In this document: positions 17,709 to 27,600 of the stretch, one piece after another
Layout of the letters: every line of letters begins with the position of its first letter
Position numbering within the stretch: position 1 is the first letter of the stretch
Program-made: the position numbers and the translations under genes
The notes under the pieces: model-generated
What the model saw: only the letters and a program-made list of their open reading frames with translations
Told to the model about the DNA's origin: nothing
Databases searched by the model: none
Source: Lysobacter concretionis Ko07 = DSM 16239
GTDB lineage: Bacteria; Pseudomonadota; Gammaproteobacteria; Xanthomonadales; Xanthomonadaceae
Length of the DNA: 64,000 nucleotides
Reading direction: 5' to 3'
Assembly (NCBI RefSeq): GCF_000768345.1
Contig: NZ_AVPS01000001.1
Span: 124,001 to 188,000, forward strand

Positions 17709-19079
17709 ATGTCTGCCGTCATTGACACCATTGCGGGGCCATTGCGCGCCCATCCGGCGTCGGCGCTGGCCGTCGGCGCGCCGGAGCGGGCGATCGCGTT
17801 CGATGCGCAGGGGCCCGTTTCGCTGGCGCGGTTCCTGCGCGAGGTGAACGGCGTGGCGGCCCGCCTGCCCGCGGCGACCCGCGCGATCAATCTGTGCGAG
17901 GACCGCTACCGTTTCCTGGTCGCGTTCTGTGCCGCCGCCGCGCGCGGCCAGACCACCTTGCTGCCGTCATCGCGTGCGCCGGCGGTCATCGAGCAGGTGC
18001 GCGCCGCGCATCCCGGCGCCTATTGCATCGCCGAAGATGCCGGCGACGGGGCGACGCCCCCGCATCACTACCTGTTGCCCGGGACGTTGCCGCAGGCCGA
18101 GAGCGTGCTGCCGTGGATCGATGACAACGCGCTGGTGGCGGTCGGCTTCACCTCGGGCAGCACCGGACAGCCGCTCGCGACGCCCAAGCGCTGGGGATCG
18201 TTCCGCACCAGCACCGCCCAGAACCTGGTCGCGCTGGCGGGCCTGCTGGCCGAGGCACCCGGCGCGATGACGCCGCTGGTGGCGACGGTGCCGCCGCAGC
18301 ATATGTACGGGATGGAAATGTCCGTGCTGCTGCCGCTGCTCGGCCCGCTGACGGTGCACTCGGCGCGGCCGTTCTTTCCCGGGGACATCGTGCGCGCGCT
18401 GGGCGATGCCGCGGCCCCGCCGTTGCTGGTGACCAGCCCGGTGCACCTGCGGACGCTGCTGCAATCCGGCGTGGCGTTGCCGCCGTTGGCCGGCATCGTG
18501 TGCTCCACCGCGCCGTTGCCGCCGGAGCTCGCCCGCGCGGCGGAAGTCCGTTACCGCTGCGAGGTGCGCGAGCTGTTCGGTTCGACCGAGACCTGCGTGA
18601 TCGCGCGCCGCCGCACCGCCATGGAAAACGCGTGGACGCCGCTGCCCGGCGTGCGGTTGCTGCCGCAGCCCGACGGCACCGCGGTGCACGCCGCGCACCT
18701 GGCCCGGCCGGTCGTGCTGGCGGACCTGGTGGAGCTGCACCCCGATGACCGCTTCACGTTGCGTGGCCGCCACGCGGACCAGCTCGAAATCGCCGGCAAG
18801 CGCGCCTCGCTGGGCGACCTGACCCGCCAGCTGCTCGCGTTGCCGGGCGTGGTCGACGGGGTGGTGCTGCAGCTTGACGGGCACGATGACGGCGGCGTGC
18901 GCCGGATCGCGGCGCTGGTGGTCGCGCCCGGCCTGGACGAAGCGTCGATCCTGCAGGCGCTGCGCGGGCAATGCGACCCGGTGTTCCTGCCGCGCCGCCT
19001 GCGTTGCGTCGAGCGCCTGCCCCGCAACGACACCGGAAAACTGCCGCGACAAGCCTTGCTGGACCTGCTGCAGGGCTGA
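17709..19079 (+). CDS. ANL-superfamily AMP-ligase (acyl/aryl-CoA or -ACP ligase), XanA2-like candidate
   Basis: About 456 residues. The ATG at 17709 is preferred over 17700 because GCAGGA lies 8 nt before it, while it abuts the earlier ATG. The adenylation core is visible: VGFTSGSTGQPLATPK (A3 P-loop, near residue 150), PPQHMYGME, LFGSTET (A5), an aspartate block at RFTLRGRHADQLEIAGKR (A7/A8), and the terminal catalytic lysine in NDTGKLPR (A10). The protein is shorter than typical acyl-CoA synthetases, as in aryl polyene AMP-ligases (ApeH/XanA2 type). It is divergent from a phosphopantetheinyl transferase, which supports loading of an acyl starter onto an ACP. The substrate is inferred, not shown. 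Confidence 0.87.
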   Translation: MSAVIDTIAGPLRAHPASALAVGAPERAIAFDAQGPVSLARFLREVNGVAARLPAATRAINLCEDRYRFLVAFCAAAARGQTTLLPSSRAPAVIEQVRAAHPGAYCIAEDAGDGATPPHHYLLPGTLPQAESVLPWIDDNALVAVGFTSGSTGQPLATPKRWGSFRTSTAQNLVALAGLLAEAPGAMTPLVATVPPQHMYGMEMSVLLPLLGPLTVHSARPFFPGDIVRALGDAAAPPLLVTSPVHLRTLLQSGVALPPLAGIVCSTAPLPPELARAAEVRYRCEVRELFGSTETCVIARRRTAMENAWTPLPGVRLLPQPDGTAVHAAHLARPVVLADLVELHPDDRFTLRGRHADQLEIAGKRASLGDLTRQLLALPGVVDGVVLQLDGHDDGGVRRIAALVVAPGLDEASILQALRGQCDPVFLPRRLRCVERLPRNDTGKLPRQALLDLLQG

Positions 19080-19181
19080 TCCGATTACAGACATCTCCGT
19101 CACGCATCCCTGTACAGACTGGATTCGCCCCCAATCAGGGGAGCATTTCAATCCCTCTGGATGGATCAAGGAGACACGAGC

Positions 19182-19451
19182 ATGGGCATCATTATCTGGT
19201 TGATTGTTGGTGGCGTCATCGGCTGGATCGCCAGCATGATCATGAAGACCGACGGGCAGCAGGGCATCATCCTGAACGTCATCGTCGGCATCGTCGGTGC
19301 GTTCCTCGGCGGCTGGCTGGCCGGCATGTTCGGCATCGCCGGTGGCAGCATCGGTTCGGGCATCAGTATCCCGAGCATCCTGATCTCGCTGGTGGGGGCG
19401 ATCATCCTGCTGGCGATCGTGAACCTGTTCCGTCGTGGCCGTCCGCGTTGA
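19182..19451 (+). CDS. GlsB/YeaQ/YmgE-family stress-response membrane protein
   Basis: 89 residues, start set by AGGAG at 19170 followed 8 nt later by ATG. Three glycine-rich hydrophobic helices (IIIWLIVGGVIGWIASMIM; IILNVIVGIVGAFLGGWLAG; SILISLVGAIILLAIVNLF) and a basic tail (RRGRPR) match the small integral inner-membrane Transgly_assoc family, often induced by stationary phase, acid or osmotic stress. The biochemical role is unknown. A strong hairpin terminator follows, so it is probably a single-gene unit. Confidence 0.9.
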   Translation: MGIIIWLIVGGVIGWIASMIMKTDGQQGIILNVIVGIVGAFLGGWLAGMFGIAGGSIGSGISIPSILISLVGAIILLAIVNLFRRGRPR

Positions 19452-19502
19452 TCACGCAGCGATAAGCATGCCGTGATGAGCCGGCGGCGCTGATCGGCGC
19501 TG

Positions 19503-19547
19503 CATGGAACACGAAGGCCCGGCATTCCCGGGCCTTCGTGTTCCATG
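19503..19547. terminator. Long perfect hairpin after the YeaQ-like gene
   Basis: A 20-bp perfect stem (arms 19503-19522 and 19528-19547, core GAAGGCCCGG/CCGGGCCTTC) with loop CATTC. It sits between convergent genes and can end transcription from both sides. There is no clean T-run, so it may act as a bidirectional mRNA-end structure rather than a textbook terminator. Confidence 0.65.
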
Positions 19548-19599
19548 GCGATCCGCCGATGGCAATCCGTCGGCTTGTCCGGAGCGAGGCGTGGATGGG

Positions 19600-20367
19600 T
19601 CAGCCCAGCTGCACCCACGCCGGGGCGTGATCGCTTGGCCGTTCCCAGGTGCGCGGCTCGCGGTCGATGCCGGCGTCGATGCAGCGGTCTTTCAGGGCGT
19701 CCGACACCAGTGTCAGGTCGATCCGCAGGCCCAGGTCACGGCGGAACGCCGCCTGGCGGTAATCCCACCAGCTGAAGACGCCGGCGTCGTCGTGGTGCAG
19801 GCGGTAGGCATCATGCAGGCCCAGGTCCAGCAGACCCTGCAGGGCGGCGCGCTCGGCGGTCGAGGTGAGGATGTGGCCCTCGTTCCACAGGGCCGGATCG
19901 TGCACGTCGCGATCATCGGGAGCGATGTTGAAATCGCCCATCACCACGACGTCGGAATGGGCCTGCAGTTCGGCGGCGATCCACTCGTGCGCCGCTTCCA
20001 GCCAGCGCAGCTTGTAGGCGTACTTGTCGGTGCCGACGTCCTGGCCGTTGACGACGTAGAGGTTGATGATCCGCACCCCGGCGACGGTGGCGGCGATCAC
20101 GCGTTTCTGCTCATCCTCGAAGCCGGGGATGCCGATCTGCACCTCCTCCGCCGGTTCCCGCGACAGGATGGCCACGCCGTTGTAGGTCTTCTGGCCGCTG
20201 AACACGCTGCGGTAGCCCGCCGCCGCCAGGGCGGTGTCGGGGAAGCGCTCGTCCTCGAGCTTGGTTTCCTGCAGGCCGACCACGTCGGGTGCGAACGCGG
20301 CCAGCCATTGCTCCAGGTGCGGCAGGCGGACATTGAGGGAGTTGACGTTCCAGCTGGCGATTTTCAT
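19600..20367 (-). CDS. xth: Exodeoxyribonuclease III
   Basis: 255 residues of the EEP nuclease family. The enzyme cuts 5' to abasic sites and degrades duplex DNA 3' to 5' in base excision repair. It is full length: KIASWNVNSLNVRLPHL at the N-terminus, metal ligand Glu in LQETKLED, SREPAEEV, GDFNIAPDDRDVHD (catalytic Asp/Asn), RIDLTLVSD, and SDHAPAWVQL with the catalytic His. It belongs to the XthA branch rather than the ExoA branch by the KTYNGVAIL pattern, a judgement made by eye. It starts 55 bp after the end of tssA on the same strand. Confidence 0.96.
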   Translation of the reverse strand: MKIASWNVNSLNVRLPHLEQWLAAFAPDVVGLQETKLEDERFPDTALAAAGYRSVFSGQKTYNGVAILSREPAEEVQIGIPGFEDEQKRVIAATVAGVRIINLYVVNGQDVGTDKYAYKLRWLEAAHEWIAAELQAHSDVVVMGDFNIAPDDRDVHDPALWNEGHILTSTAERAALQGLLDLGLHDAYRLHHDDAGVFSWWDYRQAAFRRDLGLRIDLTLVSDALKDRCIDAGIDREPRTWERPSDHAPAWVQLG

Positions 20368-20422
20368 GCCGACAGTCTAGCCGGGCGCATGCCGCGGGCT
20401 GAAGCGCAGGAGCGGGTCCGGC

Positions 20423-21466
20423 TCAGTCCGGGCGGGCATCGCGCGCGTCGGCCACATCGAGCATCTCTTCCATCCGCGCCAGCGTGTCGTCGTCCCTGAT
20501 CACCCGCTTCAGCCAGACGTGCAGTGGCATCTCGCCCCAGCGCGCGGCCTTGTCGGCGAGGTAGGCGACCGGGCTGTGCGGTTCGGAGCGGCGGAAGAAT
20601 TCGGCGACCCGGCGCAACTGCGCGATCGCTTCCTTGCGGCTCGTCAGGGCGTCGCCGTTGCGGGAAGGGGTGCCGGCAGCGACGGGGGCGGGTGCGTGCT
20701 GGTCACCGGTATCGGCTGGAGCAGCTTCCTCGCCGCCCAGCAGCACGCCGGCCTCGCGGGCGAAGCGCCGGATGGTGGCTTCCAGGTGCTCCAACTGGTC
20801 GCGCAGGGCGGTGAAGGCGGGGCCATCCGGGCCGAGGCGGGCATCGACGGCGCGCTCCATGGCATCCAGCGCATCGCGACAGTCGGGTGCCAATTCCACC
20901 AGGCGGACGTAGAACCCGTGCGACGTATTGCGTCGGGCCGCTTCCAGCGCTTCCGGTGCGGGTCGGCCAGCGTCTTCGTCCTGGCCCCGGCGGGCAGCCT
21001 CGAAGTCGGCCAGGCCGAAGCGGCCCTGCGGTGCGCAGGTCAGCGGCAACTGGCGCAGCCATTGGATGGCATGGGCCGTCAGCCAGCCCAGGTTGCCGAT
21101 GCGCTGCTCGAGGTCGTCGTCCTCGACCTGCGGATGCAGATCGTCCCAGAACCGGTCGCACAGGCCGGCCACCAGGCGGAAACCGCGCGCGAGGCCGGCG
21201 AAACCGTGGTTGCGGGTCTGCGCTTCGCACCACCACACCGCCAGTTGCAGGTCCTTGCTGCGCTCGCGCAACAGCCCGGCACACAGGCGCTCCACCGCGG
21301 GCCAGTCGGCCGTCTTGAGGTCGGTGACCCACTCGCCCTGCGCCAGCGACGGGTCGTCGGCGCGGCGGGCGTCCTGGATGGCGTCGTATTCCGGCGAGAA
21401 CGACAGGTCCTCGCCAACGGGGTGGGCACCGGGAATCGGGCCCAGCAGATCGTCCTGATCAAGCAT
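20423..21466 (-). CDS. tssA: TssA/ImpA-family type VI secretion-like protein (orphan)
   Basis: 347 residues from the ATG at 21466 (MLDQDDLLGPIPGAHPVGEDLSF). The ImpA N-terminal domain is clear: GEDLSFSPEYDAIQDARR, DWPAVERLCAGLLRERSKDLQLAVWW and LCDRFWDDLHPQ, about residues 10-115. A C-terminal helical region ends SRKEAIAQLRRVAEFFRRSEPHSP, typical of TssA proteins. TssA caps and primes the contractile sheath in type VI secretion. No other tss gene (tssB/C/K/M, clpV, hcp, vgrG) is in the window; neighbours are xth and an S9 peptidase. It may work with a system elsewhere or have another role. Confidence 0.85.
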   Translation of the reverse strand: MLDQDDLLGPIPGAHPVGEDLSFSPEYDAIQDARRADDPSLAQGEWVTDLKTADWPAVERLCAGLLRERSKDLQLAVWWCEAQTRNHGFAGLARGFRLVAGLCDRFWDDLHPQVEDDDLEQRIGNLGWLTAHAIQWLRQLPLTCAPQGRFGLADFEAARRGQDEDAGRPAPEALEAARRNTSHGFYVRLVELAPDCRDALDAMERAVDARLGPDGPAFTALRDQLEHLEATIRRFAREAGVLLGGEEAAPADTGDQHAPAPVAAGTPSRNGDALTSRKEAIAQLRRVAEFFRRSEPHSPVAYLADKAARWGEMPLHVWLKRVIRDDDTLARMEEMLDVADARDARPD

Positions 21467-21678
21467 CAGCAGTCCATTGCGTAGCGGTAAACGCGCCAAG
21501 CTTAACGAAATTGCCGGAGGGAGTTGTCGCGCCTGACGGGATCTTCGGGGTGGATCTGCGCCGGGAGCCGGAGCCGGCATCGTTCCGCTGCGCAGACGAC
21601 CCGGAGTTGTCGCAGTGCCGTCGGGCCAGGTTCCGGTGCCCTGCTCTGGCGGGGGTGTCCCGTTGAGGGGGCTGCCGA

Positions 21679-21702
21679 CCGGCCCGCGATATGTCGGGCC
21701 GG
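21679..21702. terminator. GC hairpin after S9 peptidase gene
   Basis: CCGGCCCG and CGGGCCGG form an 8-bp stem with an 8-nt loop, 38 bp beyond the stop codon on the minus strand. No U-run is seen, so the terminator call is weak. Confidence 0.35.
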
Positions 21703-21739
21703 CCGGTGTGTGCTTTCCGCGTGTCCGTTCGAGCGGACG

Positions 21740-24166
21740 CTACTTCAGCGCGCGCTCGAACAGTTCCAGGATCCGCCGGTACTCGTCGTACCAGCTGTCG
21801 GGGTGGACGAAGCCGTGGCGCTCGAGCGGATAGCTGGCCAGTTCCCACTTGTCCTTGCGCAGCTCGATCAGGCGCTGGGCGAGCATCACCGAGTCCTTGT
21901 AGAACACGTTGTTGTCGATCATGCCGTGGGCGATCAGCAGGTGGTCCTGCAGGCCGTCGGCGAACTCGAGCGGCGAGGAGGCCAGGTACGCCTCCGGATC
22001 CACTTCGGGCGTGTTGAGGATGTTGGAGGTGTATTCGTGGTTGTACTGCGACCAGTCGGTCACCGGCCGCAGGGCGGCGCCGGCCTTGAACGTGCCGGGC
22101 GACTTGAACAGCGCCATGAAGGTCAGGAAGCCGCCGTAGCTGCCGCCGTAGATGCCGGCGCGGTCGACGTCGGCCTGCTTGTTCGCGCCCAGCCAGGCCA
22201 GACCGTCGAGGTAGTCCTGCAGCTCCGGCGTGCCCATCCGGCGGTAGATCGCGGTGCGCCAGTCGCGGCCGTAACCCTCGGAGGCGCGGAAGTCGAGGTC
22301 GAGCACGACATAGCCGCGCTGGACCAGCAGGTTGTGGAACATCTGTTCGCGGAAATAGACCGGGTAGCGCTCGTGCACGTTCTGCAGGTAGCCGGCGCCG
22401 TGGACGAACATCACCACCGGGTACTTCCTGCCCGCCTCCATCACTGGCGGGCCGTAGAACTTGCCCCAGATCGGGCCGGCACCGTCGCTGGACGGGATCT
22501 GCACCATCTCCGGCTGGATCCATTGGCGCGCCTTGTAGGCGGGGGTGCGGGTGTCGGTCAGGGCGACGGTGTCGCCGCCGGCGATGTCGACCACGGCCAG
22601 TTGCGGCGGCAGGTAGCTGCCGGAATGGCGCACCAGCAGTTTCGCGCCGTCGGGCGACAGGGCGAAGGTCTCCACACCATCCAACGCGGTGACTTCGCGC
22701 ACCGCGCCGCCGCTGCGGTCGACCGCGCAGACCTCGTAGTCGCCGGGCCGGCTGCGGTTGCAGGTGAAGAAGAAGGTGCGGCCGTCGGCGCCGAGCACCG
22801 GCGAGGAAACCTCCCACTGGCCCGAGGTCAGCGCGCGCGGGGCGCCGTTGCCTTCGGCCAGGTACAGGTGCGAATAGCCGCTGTGTTCCGACAGCAGCCA
22901 CAGCGCGCCGTCATGCCCATCCGAGGCCGCGGTCCAGCCGAAATCGTTGAAGCCCCAGTTGATCCAGGCCGGGTCGGTCAGGCGGTGGCGGACGTTCAGC
23001 GTCGCCTTGCCGGCGTTGCCGCCGGTGGGGGTGACGGTCGCGATCCAGCGGTCCTTGTTGTCGACCGCGCGCAGCAGCACCGCCGCGCTGCGGCCGTCGT
23101 CGCGCCAGTGGATCGCCGGGCCGCGGGTGTCGCCGTCGGTTTCCACCCGGACCGCGCGGTTGCCGTCCAGCGGCTTGAGTTCGGCCTGCTCGCGCAATGC
23201 GGCCAGCGGGTCGGTGGCGATGCCGGGCAAGGCATCGAACGCCAGCTCGGCGACCTGGCCGGTGGCGACTTCCACCAGCCACAGGCGGTGCGGCACCGGC
23301 GCGTTGCGGCCGACGCGGGTGCGCACTTCCTCGAATTCCTCGTAGCCCGACTCGGTGACGTAGGTCGGCATCTTGCCCGCCTGGCCCTTGTCGGCGGTCT
23401 TGGCCTGGGTCACCGCCAGCAGCCAGCGAGCGTCGGGCGACAGGGCGCTGTCGATGAGCTGGACGTCGTCGCCGAGGTACGCGGGCGCCGGGGCGCGGGT
23501 CGGGTCGGCGGCGCGCCAGGCCAGGTTCTGCTCGCGCACGGCCTCGCGCTTGGCGCGGTCGTCGGCGAGGGTCTGGATCAGGCGCAGCTGGCGGTCGCGC
23601 AGATCGTCGGGCTTGGGCTGGGTCGCGGGGTCCTTCTCGGCCTTGAGCAGCGCGGCCTGGCTCAGGCCCTGGCCGGCACGCCACTGGTACCAGTCGTTGC
23701 CGGCGCGGAACACCAGGTTGCCGTCGCGGCTCCACTGCGGCCGCGACTCGGGCGCGTCGCTGCGGGTGACCTGGGTCAGCGCGCCGCTGCGCAGGTCGCG
23801 CACGAAGATGTCGCCGTTGCGCACGAACGCGGCCCGGCTGCGGCTGGCGTCATAGACGGGGTTGGCGCCGTCCAGTTGCGCGCGTGCGGCGTCGGCCACC
23901 TTGGCGGGCGTGCCGCCGGCGATCGCGGTCTGCCAGGTGTCGCGGATCGACTCGCCTTCGCGCTTGAGGTTGTACTGCACGTGCCGGCCGTCCCATGCCC
24001 ACCACGCCTGCTCCACCGGCGGGCCGATCCAGTCCGGGTCGGCCATGGCCTGGTCGAGCGTGATCGGGGTGCCGGTGGCGGGTGCCGACTGGGCGGCCGC
24101 GGAGGCCGGCAGCAAACCGGGTGGCACGCTGAGCGACAGCACAAGGGCAAGCAGGGAAAGGCGCAT
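21740..24166 (-). CDS. Exported S9-family serine peptidase (DPP4/prolyl oligopeptidase type)
   Basis: 808 residues from the ATG at 24166, which opens a signal peptide (RLSLLALVLSLSVPPGLLPASAAAQ). The frame stays open far upstream, but only as antisense to the ankyrin gene. An N-terminal WD-like beta-propeller (SGALTQVTRSDAPESRPQWS, DGNLVFRAGN) covers about 60-540. The alpha/beta-hydrolase domain has the triad Ser676 in GIYGGSYGGF, Asp751 in AHGMIDNN and His784 in LERHGFVHP. The N-terminal region and size fit DPP4-like S9B peptidases, which remove X-Pro dipeptides from peptides in the periplasm or outside. Exact specificity is unproven. A GC hairpin at 21679-21702 follows the gene. Confidence 0.93.
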   Translation of the reverse strand: MRLSLLALVLSLSVPPGLLPASAAAQSAPATGTPITLDQAMADPDWIGPPVEQAWWAWDGRHVQYNLKREGESIRDTWQTAIAGGTPAKVADAARAQLDGANPVYDASRSRAAFVRNGDIFVRDLRSGALTQVTRSDAPESRPQWSRDGNLVFRAGNDWYQWRAGQGLSQAALLKAEKDPATQPKPDDLRDRQLRLIQTLADDRAKREAVREQNLAWRAADPTRAPAPAYLGDDVQLIDSALSPDARWLLAVTQAKTADKGQAGKMPTYVTESGYEEFEEVRTRVGRNAPVPHRLWLVEVATGQVAELAFDALPGIATDPLAALREQAELKPLDGNRAVRVETDGDTRGPAIHWRDDGRSAAVLLRAVDNKDRWIATVTPTGGNAGKATLNVRHRLTDPAWINWGFNDFGWTAASDGHDGALWLLSEHSGYSHLYLAEGNGAPRALTSGQWEVSSPVLGADGRTFFFTCNRSRPGDYEVCAVDRSGGAVREVTALDGVETFALSPDGAKLLVRHSGSYLPPQLAVVDIAGGDTVALTDTRTPAYKARQWIQPEMVQIPSSDGAGPIWGKFYGPPVMEAGRKYPVVMFVHGAGYLQNVHERYPVYFREQMFHNLLVQRGYVVLDLDFRASEGYGRDWRTAIYRRMGTPELQDYLDGLAWLGANKQADVDRAGIYGGSYGGFLTFMALFKSPGTFKAGAALRPVTDWSQYNHEYTSNILNTPEVDPEAYLASSPLEFADGLQDHLLIAHGMIDNNVFYKDSVMLAQRLIELRKDKWELASYPLERHGFVHPDSWYDEYRRILELFERALK

Positions 24167-24367
24167 GGGCAAGACCGATCGGGTGATGAATGGTGAAAAA
24201 CCGGCCCAGCCTAGCAGCGCGGCCAACGCGCGCACGGGTCTTCGGTCATGGGCCGGTGTCCGCGGCCTTGCCTGCGCGCGGCTGAACACACCGGTTCGCG
24301 CGTACCCGGGTTGTCGGTATGCTTGCGCAATCGCCCGACCCCTGCGCAGCTTCCCCCGGCCGCCGCC

Positions 24368-24640
24368 ATGCAAGCCTACGTCTACAAGAGCCTCCGCAAG
24401 GACGGCGCCTATGTATTTCTCGCCGCGCACGACGACTTTCAGTGCGTGCCGGAGGCCGTGCGCGTGGTGCTGGAGCCGTTCCGGTTCGTACTTCAGGTCG
24501 AGTTGGACGCGCAGCGGAAACTGGCGCGCGGCAACACCGCCGAAGTGCGCAGCAGTCTGGCGTCGCAGGGGTTCCATGTGCAGATGCCGCCGCCGGTCAC
24601 GCTGGATCCGCTGACCGGCGACTGGGGCACCGATGGCTGA
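24368..24640 (+). CDS. YcgL domain-containing protein
   Basis: 90 residues (MQAYVYKSLRKDGAYVFLAAHDDF to DWGTDG). YcgL (DUF709) is a small cytoplasmic alpha/beta protein of gammaproteobacteria with no firmly known function. The start is set by the family N-terminus MQAYVYKS, although the frame opens earlier. Its stop overlaps the start of the ankyrin gene by 8 bp, so the two are probably translationally coupled. Confidence 0.92.
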   Translation: MQAYVYKSLRKDGAYVFLAAHDDFQCVPEAVRVVLEPFRFVLQVELDAQRKLARGNTAEVRSSLASQGFHVQMPPPVTLDPLTGDWGTDG

Positions 24641-27600
24641 GCCCTTTCCTCCGCACCCGCGCTGGCCGCTGGGGGTATTGGCCGGGACTGCGCTGGTGCT
24701 CGCGGCGCTGGCCGGTTCCGGCGGCTGGCTCGCGGCGGCCGGCGGCATCCTGGCCCAGCCGCTGTTGGCATTGGCCGCGAGATACCAGCGTCGGCAGGCC
24801 CCGTTGATATTGGCGAGGCTGCGTACCGAATTCGTTCCGTTGCTGCTGCTGTGGGCCTCGACGGTCGCGGCGTTCGCGCTGCTGGTCGCCTGGCCGCTGT
24901 CGGCGTTGCTGGCGGGAGGCTCGCTGCCGGCCACGCTGGGGTTGAGCGTGGCGGTCGGAATTGCCTTGCTGGTGCTGTGGCGGTTGTGGCCGCTGTGGCA
25001 GGGGCTGGAGCGTGACGGCGGCGCGCTGGGCGACCACCGCCGCGCGCTGGGCGGGCTGGAACTGGGCGCCTGGCGCGGGTTGGCGGTGGCGTCCGCGGTC
25101 GTGGCGGTGGCCGGGTTGATTCTGTGCCTGGCCTGGCCGGGACTGGTGGCCGGCGGCCTGCGCTGGGGGCTGGTGGCGTGCCTGCTGCTGGCGTCCGTCG
25201 CGCTGCACCTGTGGCTGCAACGGATCACTCCGGCGCAGGCGCTGGAGTATCTGGGCGATGCGTCGTTCGATGAGGAGCCGGTCGAGGCCGGACACGTCGA
25301 TAGCGGGGAGTCCGTCGCGGCTATTGATCCACCCGCCATGGGCGTCACGGCTCCAGCGTCACCCGCCGAACCGGTTGCGGAACTCAGCGCGGAGGCAGTA
25401 CCTCTGGGCGGCGATGCGGCGGCAACCCGTCCCGCGCCGAGCGAGCCGCTGGAACCGGCGCTGTACGACGCCGCGCGCAGCGGCCGGGTCGAGCGCGCGC
25501 TGGAATTGATCCAGGCCGGCGCCGATCCGCATGCGCCGCCGCCGGTCGAGGACCGCGACCAGCGCAGCCTGGCCGTGCTCGCGGCGGTCTTGCCCGACCT
25601 GCGCCTGTTGCGCGGCCTGATCGAGCGCGGGGTCGACCTCAACCAGGCCCATGCCGGCATCACCCCGCTGCTGGCGGCCACGCGCGACAGCTGGCACGGC
25701 CGCCCGGACGCGGTCACCACGCTGCTGGCCAACGGGGCCAATCCACGCGCGGTCGATGGCGAGGGCAATACGCCGCTGCATTTCGCCGCGCGCAGTTCCG
25801 ATCCCGGCGTCGCCGCGCTGCTGCGTGATGCGGCGGCCGAGCTGGACGCGCTCAACCACGACGGGCTGTCCCCGCTCGGAGTGGCCTGCGCGGCCGGCAA
25901 CTGGCGGCTGGCGCGGTTTTTGCTCGAACGCGGCGCCAGGCCCGAACCCGCCGGCGGTCAGCCGGCGCTGCTGGCTGCGGCCGGTGGCGAGGAGGACGAT
26001 CCGGCCGGGGTGTCGTTGCTGCTCAAGTTGAAGGCCCACGCCAATGCGCGCAACGCCGCCGGGCGCACGGCCTTGCACGAAGCCGCGCGTGCCGGCCACG
26101 GCGAGATCGTCGCGGCGCTGCTGGCGGCGGGCGCCGACCCGGCGCTCACGGACGAGGAAAGCCGCCACTCCCTGCACGAGGCGGCGCGGGGCGGCCATCT
26201 GGAAGTGCTGGCGCAGCTGCTCGACAAACTGTCGGACCGCGCGCCCGCCGCTGCCGCCGCATTGGACGCGCAGGGTTGCAACGTATTGATGCTGGCCTGC
26301 ATGGCGGACCGGACCACGCCGGAGCTGGTGCAGCGGTTGCTCGATCTGGGTGTCGATACGGCGCTGTGCGACCAGGCCGGCAGGCGCGCCATCGACCGTG
26401 CCGCCGAAACCGGCCGCTGGTCGCTGGTGGCGGTGCTGGACCCGGCCTACGCATTCCCGTCGCAGGTGCGCGGTGGCGAGGAGGCCGCTCCGGTCGACCG
26501 TGCGCCGATCACCCTGTTGCGCGAAGGCCTGGAGGACGGCCGCGAACACGCACTGGACACCGTGGCCGCATTGCTCGGTCCGCGTGAACTGGGCGCGCTG
26601 TTCCACGATGGCGACACCGCGCTGCCGCCGCAACAGGTGGAATGGCTGCTGGCCCGTGGCGCCGATCCCGAAGTGCGCGACGGCACCGGCACCACGCCGA
26701 TATTCGCGATGCTGACCCAGGGGCCGGCCGCGATCGCTTCACTGCGGGTCATGCTCGACCACGCGGTGTCGCCGGCCGGTGCGGGCGGTCTGGCCCGCTT
26801 CCTGACCGCCTGCCTCGGCCGTGAGCAGGCCGGTGCGGCGCTGAAAGGTCCGGCACTGGAGGCTTTGGCGCTGGAACTGCTGGATCGCGGCGCCGATCCG
26901 TTTGCTCCCAATCCAGGCGGCGATCCGCCGGTGGCATTGGCAGTGCGTCTGGGCTGGGCGCGCCTGCTGGACCGGCTGCTCGCGGCCGGTGTCGACCTGG
27001 ATGCCCGCGACAGCCGCGGCATGAGCGCCCTGCATCTGGCCGCCGCGCTGGGTCGCGAGGACCTGCTCAAGCCGCTGGTCGCCCACGGCGCCGCGCCGGG
27101 CCTGCTGGCGGCCGACGGCCAGACCCCGCTGGGCGTCGCCCTGGCCAGCGGTCGCCGTGACCTGGCCGACTGGCTGGACTGGCGCGGCTGGCCGTTGCCG
27201 CGGCGTCGCCTGCACCCGGCCGACGTGCCGGCGGCGGCGATGGTCGGCGACGCCGACGCGGTGCGCCGCCTGCTGGATCTGGGCCTGCCGGTCGATGCAC
27301 TCGACCACCAGGGCTGCAGCGCCCTGCTGCGCGCGGCCGGCGGCGGTCATCGCGCGGTGGTCGACCTGTTGCTCACGCGCCGTGCGGATCCCGGACTGGC
27401 CGCCGGCTCGGGAGCGACTCCGTTGTCGGCCGCCGTCAGCATGCGTCATGCCGACATCGTCGATCGCCTGCTGGTCGCCGGCGCGGATATCGAACAACGC
27501 CTGCCGGGCGGCCCGACCGTGCTGATGGTGGCCTGCGCACTCGGCCTGCCCGACCTGGCCGCGCGTCTGCTGGGCTCCGGCGCCAACGCCCACGCGACCG

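Noticed and set aside
24167-25900. Extension of the S9 peptidase frame far upstream
   Set aside because: It runs antisense to ycgL and the ankyrin gene, while a signal peptide begins at 24166.
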